The notes: generated by a model not told the origin, from the letters alone. Shown: positions 51,122 to 61,623, counted from the stretch's first letter. The stretch: DNA of 64,000 nt from JACVRW01 sp963803085 (GCA_963803085.1 CAWDLE010000023.1:1-64000); one strand, 5' to 3'. A program made the numbers and translations.

Positions 51122-51582
51122 CCGTCGAGCTCCTCGATGGTGCGCCCGCTCACCACGGACTCGGGCCGCTCCGCCACCGGGTCGGGGCCGTCGGCCTCGT
51201 CGTCGCGGCGCTTCACGAGCAGCCAGCGCCGCCCCTCGATCTGCCGCAGCGACCATCCGCCGTGCAGCTTCTCGCCGTCCAGGCGAAAGGAGGCATGGCC
51301 CGCCGCGAGCGCCTCCTCCATCGGCTCGTCGCGCAGGTTCTCGTAGGTGCCGCGGTCCCAGACGATCACGGGGCCGGCGCCGTACTCGCCCTTCGGGATC
51401 ACGCCCTCGAAGTCGCCCCACGAGAGCGCGTGGTCGTCAACGGCCATCGCCAGCCGCTTGTCGCGGGGGTCCATCGACGGGCCCTTCGGGACCGCCCAGG
51501 ATCGGAATGCTTCGGCCACCTCGAGCCTGAAGTCGTAGTGCATGCTCGTGGCGTGATGCTGCTGGATCACGAACCGCGGCAC
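51118..51582 (-). CDS. LigD 3'-phosphoesterase domain, separate gene
   Basis: 154 residues that trim 3'-phosphate and 3'-ribonucleotides from broken ends. Active-site residues known from Pseudomonas LigD align: His9, His15, Asp17 and Arg19 in HHATSMHYDFRL, and His51 in DDHALSWGDFEG. The Tyr that normally follows His51 by four residues is Trp55 here. GTG start directly after the cation-transporter stop, so all four genes may be one transcript. No Ku gene is present in the window. Confidence 0.9.
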   Translation of the reverse strand: MPRFVIQQHHATSMHYDFRLEVAEAFRSWAVPKGPSMDPRDKRLAMAVDDHALSWGDFEGVIPKGEYGAGPVIVWDRGTYENLRDEPMEEALAAGHASFRLDGEKLHGGWSLRQIEGRRWLLVKRRDDEADGPDPVAERPESVVSGRTIEELDG

Positions 51583-52494
51583 TCACGCCCCCGTTCCGTG
51601 CTCGAGTGGCTGGATGCTGAGTGGGCCCTCGTGGCGGGTCTCCACCTGGAGCGTCGAGTGCGAGATCTTGAAGCGCTCGCGGAGCAGCTCAGCCAGCTCG
51701 CGGCGGTGAGCCTGGGTGTCGCAGCCGGCGCGCACGGTCACGTGGGCTGAGATGGCGGGGAAGCCGGAGGTGACCTCCCACACGTGCAGGTCGTGCACCT
51801 CCACCACGTGGCTCTGTGCGGCGAGCACGCTGCCGATCTCCTCGGGGTCGAGGTCACGCGGGGCGGCCTCGAGCAGGACGCGCCCCGAGTCGCGCAGCAG
51901 CCCGTAGCCCGAACGCAGCATCACCGCGGCCACGACCAGCGCGGCGATGCCGTCCGCGCGGGTGAAATCCGTGAGCAGCACCACCGCGCCGGCGATCGCC
52001 GTGGCGATGAACGCGAACAGGTCGGTGAGCACGTGCTGGAAGGCGCCCTCCACGTTCAGGCTGCTGCGGTCCGCGCCGGCCAGCACGCGCGTGGCCACGA
52101 GGTTCACCGCGATTCCCACGATGGCCACCACAAGCACGGCCAAGCCGGCCACGTCCGGCGGGTTCACGAGCCGCTGGATCGCCTCCAGGGCGATCAGCAC
52201 CGCCAGCCCCACGAGCGTCGCCCCGTTGACCTGGGCCGACAGGATCTCCGCGCGCCGGAATCCGAACGTGAAGCCACCACTGGCGGGCCGCCGTGCGAGC
52301 CGGGCGGCGAACAGCGCGAGGGCGATCGCGCCGGCGTCCGTGAGCATGTGCGCGGCGTCGGAGAGCAGGGCGAGCGAGTCGGCCATCACGCCGGCCACGA
52401 CCTCCGTCACCATCAGCCCGAGGATCAGAACCAGGGCAATGGTCAGGCGCCGCGCGTCGTCCGTGTGGACGTGGCCGTGGTGGTGGTGCGACAT
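51583..52494 (-). CDS. Cation diffusion facilitator (zinc/cobalt exporter)
   Basis: 303-residue CDF transporter: His-rich N-terminus (SHHHHGHVHTDD), six membrane helices with the metal site ALLSDAAHMLTDAGAIALA (HxxxD) and HVLTDLFAFIATAIAGAV (second HxxxD), and a cytoplasmic C-terminal ferredoxin-like domain (VVEVHDLHVWEV). Exports Zn, Co or Cd in exchange for protons. A CCGCG-TATAT-CGCGG repeat about 50 bases upstream may be a metal-responsive operator. Confidence 0.93.
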   Translation of the reverse strand: MSHHHHGHVHTDDARRLTIALVLILGLMVTEVVAGVMADSLALLSDAAHMLTDAGAIALALFAARLARRPASGGFTFGFRRAEILSAQVNGATLVGLAVLIALEAIQRLVNPPDVAGLAVLVVAIVGIAVNLVATRVLAGADRSSLNVEGAFQHVLTDLFAFIATAIAGAVVLLTDFTRADGIAALVVAAVMLRSGYGLLRDSGRVLLEAAPRDLDPEEIGSVLAAQSHVVEVHDLHVWEVTSGFPAISAHVTVRAGCDTQAHRRELAELLRERFKISHSTLQVETRHEGPLSIQPLEHGTGA

Positions 52495-52542
52495 CCGGGT
52501 AAGGGTCGCATGCTCCGGTTTGCTTGGTCCTATCGCGATTCA

Positions 52543-52557
52543 CCGCGTATATCGCGG
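52543..52557. promoter_or_regulatory. Inverted repeat upstream of the cation exporter
   Basis: CCGCG-TATAT-CGCGG, perfect 5-bp arms around an AT centre, 49-63 bases upstream of the start at 52494. Suitable for a dimeric metal-sensing repressor; no such gene is adjacent. Confidence 0.4.
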
Positions 52558-52687
52558 AGAACTTCGATAGCACCCCGCCCACGCGGGTCCCTCGACCCCT
52601 TCACCGCAAGGAACTACGCAGCGTCGGCCGCAGCGGGTGAGCGGAGCGCCCCGTCGGTGGGGCCCGGTTCGCGGGCCGGCGGGCGCG

Positions 52688-53410
52688 CTAGGGGACCGCG
52701 TTCGGAGCCGGCGCGGTCTGAGTGGGGTCGGGTGGCGGCGCGACGGGTGCGGTCTCCGAAGGCGGAGCCTGCTCAGGTGCCGTGTCCGTGGTCGGCGCTG
52801 GCTCGTCGGGGCTGGTGCCGGTCTGCTCCGGCGTTGTCTGCTGCGGCTTGGTGTCCGGCTCCTCCTGCTGCGGTTGCTGCTGCTTCTTTGCCTGACCGCC
52901 GAGCAGCGTTGTGCGCGAGGCGCCCCTGCCGATCGACCCGCCGGACAGCAGGTCGGCCGCAGTCACGACGACCACGCCGATCACGAAGGCGAGCGCCGCG
53001 GTCGCAGCCACTGCGCGCAGGGCGAGCCGCCGCCGGGGGGCGGCCGCCGCGGGCTGGCGGTAGATCCGGATTGGGCCACCCGTGTCCGGAGGCGCCAAAC
53101 CGGCGTCGCGCGACTGCAGCGGGTCGCCGTGGGGCGGCGCGACTGCCGCGCGTGGCCGTGGGGTGCGCTTGCCGAGCGCCGGCTGGTCGCTTGTCCAGGC
53201 GCGGGCGATTCGCTCGGTCGGCCGGTGCAGCGCCTCGCTCAGCAGCGTGACCAGGACAGGGGTTAGCGCCGCGGCTACCCATGTGCCGGCGATCCACAAT
53301 TGCGAGGTGACGGCGGCCGCCGAGGCAGACGCGACGCTTGCGATCGTCAGCGTCCGCGTGTTGAGGCGGCGCTCCTCCTCGCGCTCGGGTGAGCGAGTGG
53401 CGGGAGGCAT
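52688..53410 (-). CDS. Membrane protein with disordered Pro/Gln/Thr-rich tail
   Basis: 240 residues from ATG 53410. Two hydrophobic segments: one at about 22-60 (SAAAVTSQLWIAGTWVAAAL) and one at about 135-155 (AFVIGVVVVTAADLLSGG), then a low-complexity C-terminal tail of about 75 residues rich in Gln, Pro, Thr and Glu. The first part resembles membrane anchors of actinobacterial cell-wall proteins. Function unknown. Divergent from the amine oxidase with 35 bases between starts. Confidence 0.7.
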   Translation of the reverse strand: MPPATRSPEREEERRLNTRTLTIASVASASAAAVTSQLWIAGTWVAAALTPVLVTLLSEALHRPTERIARAWTSDQPALGKRTPRPRAAVAPPHGDPLQSRDAGLAPPDTGGPIRIYRQPAAAAPRRRLALRAVAATAALAFVIGVVVVTAADLLSGGSIGRGASRTTLLGGQAKKQQQPQQEEPDTKPQQTTPEQTGTSPDEPAPTTDTAPEQAPPSETAPVAPPPDPTQTAPAPNAVP

Positions 53411-53445
53411 GCGAACGCGGCAGGGTAGCGATGTAGGGTCCGCGG

Positions 53446-54813
53446 GTGCCCGACTCGCCGACACATGAGGCCGACGTGGTGGTGGTCGGGGCGGGGCTCG
53501 CGGGCCTCGCCGCGGCGCGGGAACTGAGCGCGCGCGGGGCCTCGGTCGTGGTGGTGGAGGCGCGTGAGCGCGTCGGCGGGCGCGTGGAGAACCATGACCT
53601 CGGCGGCGGCAACGTGGTCGAGGTGGGCGGCCAGTGGATCGGCCCGACCCAGGACAGGCTCGCCGCGCTGGCGTCGGCGCTGAAGGTGGACACCTTCCCC
53701 ACGCATGGTCACGGCCACAACGTGATCGAGTACGGCGGCAGGCTGCGCCGCTACAGGGGCACGATCCCGCGCATCAACCCGCTGGTGCTGCTCGACGTGG
53801 AGCGCGCCCAGCGCCGATTGAACCGCCTCTCGCGGAGCGTTCCGCTGGGCGCCCCCTGGGAGGCGCCGAACGCCGCGAAGCTGGACGGCCAGACCGCCGC
53901 GACCTGGATGCGCCGCAACCTCGCAACGAGGGGCGGCCGGACCTTGCTCGAGCTGGGGTTCGAGGCGGTTTGGGCGGCCCAGCCCGAGGACATGTCGCTG
54001 CTGCACGTCCTCTTCTACATCCACTCCGCAGGCAGCCTCGAGATGCTCTTCGACACCGGGGGCGGCGCCCAGCAGGACCGCTTCGTGGGCGGCTCGCAGC
54101 TGATCCCGATCCGGATGGCAGCGGGGCTCGGCGAGGAGCGGGTCGTGCTGGGCGCGCCGGTGCGGCGGATCGAGCACTCGCGCGAGGGAGTGACCGTGCA
54201 CGCTGACGGCAACGTCCTCCGCGGGCGGCGCGCGATCATCGCGGTGGCGCCCACCCTCGCGGCGCGAATCGCGTACGACCCGCCGCTGCCTGGCTATCGC
54301 GACCAGCTCACGCAGCGCATGCCACTCGGCACGGTCGCCAAGTGCATGGCGATCTACGACGAGCCCTTCTGGCGCGGCGACGGCCTGTCCGGCCAGGGCG
54401 CGAGCGAGCGCGGCCCCGTACGCGTGACCTACGACAACTCCCCGCCAGACGGCTCACCGGGCGTACTGCTCGGCTTCCTCGAGGGCCGCCGAGCGCGCGA
54501 GCTCGGTCGCCTGCCCGCCGCGGAGCGCCGCACGGCCGTGATCGACTGCTTCACGCGCCTGTTCGGCCCGCGGGCCGGCACGCCGGACGCCTACGTCGAA
54601 CGGCTGTGGGCGGAGGAGGAGTGGACGCGCGGCTGCTACGGCTGCCACATGCCAACCGGCGCGTGGACGAACTACGGGCCGGCGCTCCACCGGCCGCTCG
54701 GCCCACTGCATTGGGCGGGCGCCGAGTACGCGCACGTCTGGAACGGCTACATGGACGGCGCGGTCCGCTCGGGCGAGGCCACGGCGGCTGAGGTCCTCGA
54801 ATCGCTCGTTTAG
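53446..54813 (+). CDS. Flavin monoamine oxidase family protein
   Basis: 455-residue FAD amine oxidase. N-terminal dinucleotide motif DVVVVGAGLAGLAAARELSARGA followed by VEARERVGGRVE; substrate-side EVGGQWIGPTQDRL; C-terminal FAD motif PLHWAGAEYAHVWNGYMDGAVRSGE. Oxidises amines or similar compounds with release of hydrogen peroxide; the substrate is not assignable. GTG start with TAGGGT (53434-53439) six bases before it, a clear leaderless arrangement. Confidence 0.9.
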   Translation: MPDSPTHEADVVVVGAGLAGLAAARELSARGASVVVVEARERVGGRVENHDLGGGNVVEVGGQWIGPTQDRLAALASALKVDTFPTHGHGHNVIEYGGRLRRYRGTIPRINPLVLLDVERAQRRLNRLSRSVPLGAPWEAPNAAKLDGQTAATWMRRNLATRGGRTLLELGFEAVWAAQPEDMSLLHVLFYIHSAGSLEMLFDTGGGAQQDRFVGGSQLIPIRMAAGLGEERVVLGAPVRRIEHSREGVTVHADGNVLRGRRAIIAVAPTLAARIAYDPPLPGYRDQLTQRMPLGTVAKCMAIYDEPFWRGDGLSGQGASERGPVRVTYDNSPPDGSPGVLLGFLEGRRARELGRLPAAERRTAVIDCFTRLFGPRAGTPDAYVERLWAEEEWTRGCYGCHMPTGAWTNYGPALHRPLGPLHWAGAEYAHVWNGYMDGAVRSGEATAAEVLESLV

Positions 54814-54841
54814 CGCGGAATCGCCCCGGTATCCGACGGGT

Positions 54842-55417
54842 ATGGGACAAAAGCTTGAAGGCAAGAAGGTCGCGTTTCTCGCGACGGACGGCGTGGAGCA
54901 GGTCGAGCTGACCGAGCCCTGGAAGAGGGTCGAGGAGGAGGCCGGCACGCCCGAGCTCATCTCGCTCGAGAGCGGCGAGATCCAGGGCTTCAACCATCTC
55001 GACAAGGGCGATACGTTCAGGGTCGACCGCACGGTCGACGAGGCCAGCGAAGGCGACTACGACGGCCTGGTGCTGCCGGGTGGCGTGGCCAACCCGGACT
55101 TTCTCCGTGTGGACGAGAAGGCCGTGAGCTTCGCGCGCTCGTTCTTCGAGGCCGGCAAGCCGGTCGCCGTGATCTGTCACGGCCCGTGGACGCTTGTGGA
55201 GGCCGACGTGGTCCGCGACCGGACGGTCACCTCGTGGCCGAGCCTGCGAACGGACATCCGCAACGCGGGCGGCAACTGGGTCGACGAGGAAGTGGTCGTG
55301 GACAACGGCCTCGTCTCCAGCCGCAAGCCGGACGATCTCCCGGCCTTCTGCGACAAGATGGCGGAGGAGATCTGCGAGGGCAAGCACGAGGATCAGACGG
55401 CTGGCGCCAGACGTTAA
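54842..55417 (+). CDS. DJ-1/PfpI family protein
   Basis: 191-residue class I glutamine-amidotransferase-like fold. Nucleophile Cys in the elbow AVICHGPW, with the Glu of EQVELTEPW near the N-terminus as the third site residue. Family members include intracellular proteases, chaperones and glyoxalase III or deglycase-type enzymes. Starts 28 bases after the amine oxidase stop; ATG. Confidence 0.87.
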   Translation: MGQKLEGKKVAFLATDGVEQVELTEPWKRVEEEAGTPELISLESGEIQGFNHLDKGDTFRVDRTVDEASEGDYDGLVLPGGVANPDFLRVDEKAVSFARSFFEAGKPVAVICHGPWTLVEADVVRDRTVTSWPSLRTDIRNAGGNWVDEEVVVDNGLVSSRKPDDLPAFCDKMAEEICEGKHEDQTAGARR

Positions 55418-55507
55418 GCGCAGGTTTGCGTCGAGCGCATCGGAGTATTTCCCGCGCTGAGCGGGTATCGCCCAATTGAACGTGCCCGAGGAGGAGGGAA
55501 CTCTCTG

Positions 55508-56767
55508 ATGAAGACCCCGCGGTTCATGGCCGTGTTGGTGGCGATGGTTGCGCTGGCGATTGCCGGTTGCGGAAGCGACGACAGCGAAAGCGGAGGTGCT
55601 GACGCCGAGAAGGCCACCCAGGCCAAGGCCTCGGGCGACGTCACGTGGTGCATTGGCAAGGACACCACCGGCGCGTTCGGGACGGTGATCGACAACTTCA
55701 ACAAGGCCAACCCGAACGCCAACGTCAAGCTCCTCGAGCTGCCTGAGGACGCGGGCGAACAGCGCAGGCTTCAGGTCCAGCGCCTCGAGGCCAAGTCCCC
55801 CGAGTGCGACGTGCTCGGCACGGACGTGATCTGGACCGCGGAGTACGCGGCTCAGGGTTGGCTGCTCGACGTCTCCGACTGGATCTCCAAGAATGGCGAC
55901 AAGTTCATCCCGTCCACGGTGGACACCACGGAGTTCGAAGGCAAGAACTGGGCGATCCCGTTCAACTCGAACGCCGGCTTCATCTACTACCGGACCGACC
56001 AAGTCGACAAGGCGCCCGACAACTGGGAGGACCTCTACAAGGAGGCCGGGGAGAACGACGGTGTCGTCTACCAGGGCTTCCGGTACGAGGGACTGACCGT
56101 GAACTTCCTCGAGCTCGTCTACAGCGCGGGGGGCAGCGTGTTGTCCGAGGACGGCAAGGAGGCGACGGCCGACTCGCAGGAGGTCAAGGACGTCCTTCAG
56201 TTCATGGCCGACGGCATCAAGAATGGCGACGCTCCGAAGGCTGTGACGACGTACAAGGAGGAGGAGTCGCGGCGCGCGTTCGAGTCCGGCAACGCCACGT
56301 TCATGCGCAACTGGCCGTACGCCTACTCGCTCGGCAAGGACTCGAAGATCGCGGACAAGTTCGACATCGCCACGTTCCCCGGCTTTGCCGGGAACGAGGG
56401 CGCCGGCGTGCTCGGCGGGTACAACCTCGCGATCTCGGCCTACTCGAAGAACCCCGAGGGCTCGCTCGCGTTCGCCGAGTTCGCTACGAACCCGGAACAG
56501 CAGGCGCTGATGGCGACCGAGGCGTCGCTACCGCCGACGGTGACCGAGACGTACGACGACCCGGCAGTGAAGAAGGCGATGCCGTTCGCCGAGGAGCTGC
56601 GCACCGCGATCGACCAGGCACAGCCGCGGCCCGTGTCGCCGGTCTACCCGCAGATCAGCGAGGCGATCTTCAACAACGTCTACGACGCGCTCCAAGGGAA
56701 GGCGTCGCCCGACGAGGCCGCCAGCAAGATGAACGAGGAGATCCAGAAGGCACTCGAGACGTTCTAG
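55508..56767 (+). CDS. ABC sugar transporter substrate-binding lipoprotein
   Basis: 419-residue extracellular solute-binding protein, family 1. Lipoprotein signal LAIAGC with Cys21, then NFNKANPNANVKLLELPED, FNSNAGFIYYRTDQVDKAP and NLAISAYSKNPEGSLAFAEF, as in maltose/trehalose binding proteins. Delivers an oligosaccharide to the permeases encoded next. GAGGAGGAGG precedes the ATG. First gene of a five-gene sugar-uptake and hydrolysis cluster. Confidence 0.92.
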   Translation: MKTPRFMAVLVAMVALAIAGCGSDDSESGGADAEKATQAKASGDVTWCIGKDTTGAFGTVIDNFNKANPNANVKLLELPEDAGEQRRLQVQRLEAKSPECDVLGTDVIWTAEYAAQGWLLDVSDWISKNGDKFIPSTVDTTEFEGKNWAIPFNSNAGFIYYRTDQVDKAPDNWEDLYKEAGENDGVVYQGFRYEGLTVNFLELVYSAGGSVLSEDGKEATADSQEVKDVLQFMADGIKNGDAPKAVTTYKEEESRRAFESGNATFMRNWPYAYSLGKDSKIADKFDIATFPGFAGNEGAGVLGGYNLAISAYSKNPEGSLAFAEFATNPEQQALMATEASLPPTVTETYDDPAVKKAMPFAEELRTAIDQAQPRPVSPVYPQISEAIFNNVYDALQGKASPDEAASKMNEEIQKALETF

Positions 56768-56771
56768 GAGC

Positions 56772-57710
56772 ATGGAAGCCGCAACGGCCAGATTGGGTCG
56801 AGGTCGCAAGAAGCGCGGCAAGACCTACGGGAGTGAGGAACGGCGCCTAGCCGCGCTGCTCCTCACGCCCGCCATGGCGGTCATCGCCCTGGTGGCCGCG
56901 TATCCGATCGGCTACGCGATCTGGCTCTCGTTCAACGAGTACAGCGTCCGCACGCCGGGGCTGTCGCGGTGGGCCGGCTTCAAGAACTACACCGAGGCGT
57001 TTGGGTCCGCGGAGTTCTGGGACGCGGTCAAGAACACGTTCGTGTTCACCGGGATCTCCGTCACCCTCGAGCTTGCCATCGGGCTCGGGATGGCGGTCGC
57101 CATGCACGAGGCGTTCAAGGGCCGGGGACTGCTTCGGACAGTCGTGCTGGTGCCGTGGGCAGTGCTCACGGTGGTCAGCGCAATCACCTGGCGCACGCTG
57201 TTCGAGCCCAACCTCGGCCTCGCGCCGCAGATCCTGGATGCCATCGGGATCGGAGGCGACGTCGTCTGGCTCGGCCAGGAGGGCTACGCGATGGCGGTGA
57301 TGATCCTCGCCGACGTCTGGAAGACCGCGCCATTCATGGCGCTGCTGCTGTTGGCCGGCCTCCAGGTGATCCCGGACGACGTCTACGACGCCGCCAAGGT
57401 CGACGGCGCCACGACCTGGCAGCGCTTCAGGCGGATCACGATCCCGCTGTTGATGCCGGCGATCCTCGTGGCGCTGATATTCCGCACGCTCGACGCACTC
57501 CGGATCTTCGACCTGCCCTACGTGCTCACCGGCGGCGCCAACGGGACGACAACGCTGTCGCTGATCGCGCACCAGGAGCTGCTCACCAACCGCCTGATCG
57601 GCTACGGCTCGGCGCTGTCGGTGCTCACCTTCATCATCGTGATGGCGGTGTCGTTCATCTACATCCGCACGGTGGGCGGCAACATCAAGTCACTGGCGGA
57701 GGAGGGCTGA
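56772..57710 (+). CDS. ABC sugar transporter permease (MalF-like)
   Basis: 312-residue inner-membrane permease with six helices and the EAA loop DAAKVDGATTWQRFRRITIPLL that docks the ATPase. The ATG lies five bases after the binding-protein stop. Pairs with the next permease; overlap TGATG. Confidence 0.92.
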   Translation: MEAATARLGRGRKKRGKTYGSEERRLAALLLTPAMAVIALVAAYPIGYAIWLSFNEYSVRTPGLSRWAGFKNYTEAFGSAEFWDAVKNTFVFTGISVTLELAIGLGMAVAMHEAFKGRGLLRTVVLVPWAVLTVVSAITWRTLFEPNLGLAPQILDAIGIGGDVVWLGQEGYAMAVMILADVWKTAPFMALLLLAGLQVIPDDVYDAAKVDGATTWQRFRRITIPLLMPAILVALIFRTLDALRIFDLPYVLTGGANGTTTLSLIAHQELLTNRLIGYGSALSVLTFIIVMAVSFIYIRTVGGNIKSLAEEG

Positions 57711-58633
57711 TGGAAGCCTCTGGCGGAGTTGTCACGCCCGGCGCCGACGTCCGCGAGGGAGGGCAAGAGCGCGAGGAGGCCCGCTCGGCCGCACGCCGCG
57801 GACCACGCCGCAACTGGGTCCGCCCGCTGCTCATGACGATCGCCGTGATCTTCATCTGCATCTTCTGCCTGTTCCCCTTCTACTGGCTGATCAACGTGTC
57901 GCTGAAGACGGGCTCGGACCTCTCCTCGTCTGACCTCTTTCCGCCGAACCCGACGCTCGACAACTACAGCTCGATCTTCAAGAACGACAACTTCACCTCG
58001 GCGCTCAAGAACAGCGTGATCATCACGACGGTGACCACGATCCTCGCGCTGATCGTGGGCTCGTTCGCCGCGTACGCGCTCGCGCGCCTGCGCTTCAAGC
58101 GCAAGTTCCTGTTCCTCGCGATCATCCTGTCGATCTCGACGTTCCCACTGATCGCCATCGCGGCGCCGATCTTCAAGCTGTGGACCGACATCGGGATCTA
58201 CGACACGCGCATCGGCCTGATCATTCCGTATCTGACGTTCGCGCTGCCGCTGGCGATCTACATCCTCACGTCGTTCTTCAAGGAGATCCCGAAGGAGCTC
58301 GAGGAAGCGGCGCTCGTGGACGGGGCCACCTACTTCCAGGCGTTCCGCAAGGTCGTGCTGCCGCTCGCCGCGCCCGGCCTCGTAACGGCGGGTCTCCTCA
58401 CCGCGTTCTTCGTGTGGAACGAGTTCCTGCTCGCGGTCACGCTCACCAGCTCGCCGAACGCGTTCACGGTGCCCGTGTCCGTGGCGAACTTCACCGGCAG
58501 CCAGAAGTTCGAGGTCCCGCTCGGCACGATCAGCGCGGCGTCTGTGGTGATCACGATCCCGCTCGTGCTCGCGGTGATCATCTTCCAGAAGCGGATCGTG
58601 GCTGGCATGACGGCGGGCGCCGTCAAGGGCTGA
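57710..58633 (+). CDS. ABC sugar transporter permease (MalG-like)
   Basis: 307-residue permease with six helices; EAA loop LEEAALVDGATYFQAFRKVVLPL. About 35 extra charged residues precede the first helix. ATG 57710 overlaps the stop of the first permease (TGATG). A frame reaching back to 56969 has no homology. Confidence 0.92.
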   Translation: MEASGGVVTPGADVREGGQEREEARSAARRGPRRNWVRPLLMTIAVIFICIFCLFPFYWLINVSLKTGSDLSSSDLFPPNPTLDNYSSIFKNDNFTSALKNSVIITTVTTILALIVGSFAAYALARLRFKRKFLFLAIILSISTFPLIAIAAPIFKLWTDIGIYDTRIGLIIPYLTFALPLAIYILTSFFKEIPKELEEAALVDGATYFQAFRKVVLPLAAPGLVTAGLLTAFFVWNEFLLAVTLTSSPNAFTVPVSVANFTGSQKFEVPLGTISAASVVITIPLVLAVIIFQKRIVAGMTAGAVKG

Positions 58634-58709
58634 CGTTCTCCGCTGCGCTCGTTACTTGCGCTCCGCTCGCCGTCTGCGCGGCGGCCCGCCCGCACACGAC
58701 TGCAGCGGT

Positions 58710-58823
58710 GAAGGGGTTGGAGGTCAAAAAGTCGATCTCGAGCCTTTCGCGGGTGGGGTTCCGCGCGTTTTCAATCGATACGAACGACTAGCTCCCGAAC
58801 CCCTTCCCAAATGAATCGAGATC
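58710..58823. repeat. Two interlocking inverted repeats between permease and glucosidase genes
   Basis: GAAGGGGTT (58710-58718) with AACCCCTTC (58798-58806), and GATCTCGA (58734-58741) with TCGAGATC (58816-58823). The two pairings cross, which is a pseudoknot-like topology in RNA. The 288-base gap otherwise shows no gene. It may separate expression of the importer from the glucosidase or bind a LacI-type regulator. Confidence 0.45.
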
Positions 58824-58921
58824 AACATTTTCGACCCCCTGCCCTCAATGCCCGTTGTCGTGGGCGCCGGTTGACCGGCCGCCCGGCGGACGGCACGCCG
58901 CCCGACTAGCCTCCGACGCCG

Positions 58922-60358
58922 ATGTGGTGGCAAGACGCCGTCATCTACCAGATCTATCCGCGCTCGTTCCAGGACTCTGACGGCGACGGCGTAGGCGATC
59001 TCCGGGGGATCGAGCAGCGGCTCGACCACCTCGCCTGGCTGGGCGTGGACGCGCTCTGGCTGTCGCCGATCTATCCGTCTCCTATGCACGACTTCGGCTA
59101 CGACGTGGCCAACTACGAGGACGTCGACCCGGTGTTCGGCTCGCTCGACGAGTTCGACAGCCTGGTGGCGGCGGCGCGCGAGCGCGGGCTGCGCGTGCTG
59201 CTCGACCTCGTGCCGTGCCACACGTCGATCGAGCACCCGTGGTTCAGCGAGCACCCCGATTGGTACATCTGGGCGGACGCTCCGAACAACTGGACCTCCG
59301 CCTTCGGGGGCCCGGCGTGGAGCCCGCTGAACGGCCGCTATTACCTGCACTCGTTCTATCCGGAGCAGCCGGACCTCGACTGGCGCAATCCGGAGGTCGT
59401 GGCGGCGATGCAGCACGCGCTCCACTTCTGGATCGAACGCGGCGCCGCGGGCTACCGCGTGGACGCGATCGACCGGCTCCTCAAGGACGCGCAGTTGCGA
59501 GACGACCCGCCCGCGACCGAGCCGTTCGGACTGCCGCTGCGCGCCGACGAGGGCAAGTTCGCGCACACCAACTCGCGCAACGCGCCGGACACCGGTGAGG
59601 CGCTCGCGCGGATCCGCGAGGCAGTGGGGGACGCGCTGCTCGTGGGCGAGATCTACCTGCCGAGCGCGAAGTGGCAGCCCTACCTCGAGCACCTCGACGC
59701 GGCCTTCGCATTCGAGCTGCTCCACGCGAGCTGGGACGCCGAGCACCTGCGTGCCGCGATCGAGGCCACCACAGCCCGCCCCGGCGCCGCCTGGGTGCTC
59801 TCGAACCACGACTTCGGCAGGCTCGTGACCCGCTTCGGAGCCGAGAACGCGCGCTCGGCCGCGCTGCTGCTGCTCACGCTGCCGGGGCCGGCCTTCCTCT
59901 ACCAGGGCGACGAGATCGGGCTCGGCGACGGCCCGGGCGGCGAGCGGGTGTACGACCGCGCCGACCGCGACCGCTTCCGGCACCCGATGCAGTGGGACGC
60001 CTCGGCGAGCGGCGGATTCAGCACCGGGGAGGCGTGGCTGCCTCCCGTGGACCCGGAGCGCACCAACGTCGAGGACCAGCGCGAAGACCCTCACTCGACC
60101 CTCTCACTGGTGCGCGATCTGCTCACGGTGAGGAGGGTCATGGGCGACGGCTTCGAGCTGCTCGACGCCGAGCAGGGCGTGCTCGCCTACCGCCACGGAG
60201 ACCATCTGGTCGCCATCAACACGACTTCGGACGAGGCGCGCGCCACGCTTGGGGGCGAGCTCGTCCTCGAAACCGTCCCCGGCGCGTGGAGCAACGGAAG
60301 GCTCGCGGCGCACTCCGGGGTGATTACGCGGTCTGACGAAGGGGTAGGACAGCGGTGA
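58922..60358 (+). CDS. GH13 alpha-glucosidase-type hydrolase
   Basis: 478-residue alpha-amylase-family enzyme. The catalytic triad is visible: Asp181 in GYRVDAID (nucleophile), Glu243 in VGEIY (acid/base) and Asp297 in SNHDF. N-terminal YQIYPRSFQDSDGDGVGDLRG is typical of oligo-1,6-glucosidases and trehalose-processing enzymes. Odd: conserved region I reads LDLVPCH, with Cys99 where the family has Asn. It probably hydrolyses the imported alpha-glucoside in the cytoplasm. TAGCCT (58907-58912) lies nine bases before the ATG. Confidence 0.9.
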   Translation: MWWQDAVIYQIYPRSFQDSDGDGVGDLRGIEQRLDHLAWLGVDALWLSPIYPSPMHDFGYDVANYEDVDPVFGSLDEFDSLVAAARERGLRVLLDLVPCHTSIEHPWFSEHPDWYIWADAPNNWTSAFGGPAWSPLNGRYYLHSFYPEQPDLDWRNPEVVAAMQHALHFWIERGAAGYRVDAIDRLLKDAQLRDDPPATEPFGLPLRADEGKFAHTNSRNAPDTGEALARIREAVGDALLVGEIYLPSAKWQPYLEHLDAAFAFELLHASWDAEHLRAAIEATTARPGAAWVLSNHDFGRLVTRFGAENARSAALLLLTLPGPAFLYQGDEIGLGDGPGGERVYDRADRDRFRHPMQWDASASGGFSTGEAWLPPVDPERTNVEDQREDPHSTLSLVRDLLTVRRVMGDGFELLDAEQGVLAYRHGDHLVAINTTSDEARATLGGELVLETVPGAWSNGRLAAHSGVITRSDEGVGQR

Positions 60359-60369
60359 GGGGGAGATAA

Positions 60370-61594
<1,225 letters not shown>

Positions 61595-61623
<29 letters not shown>

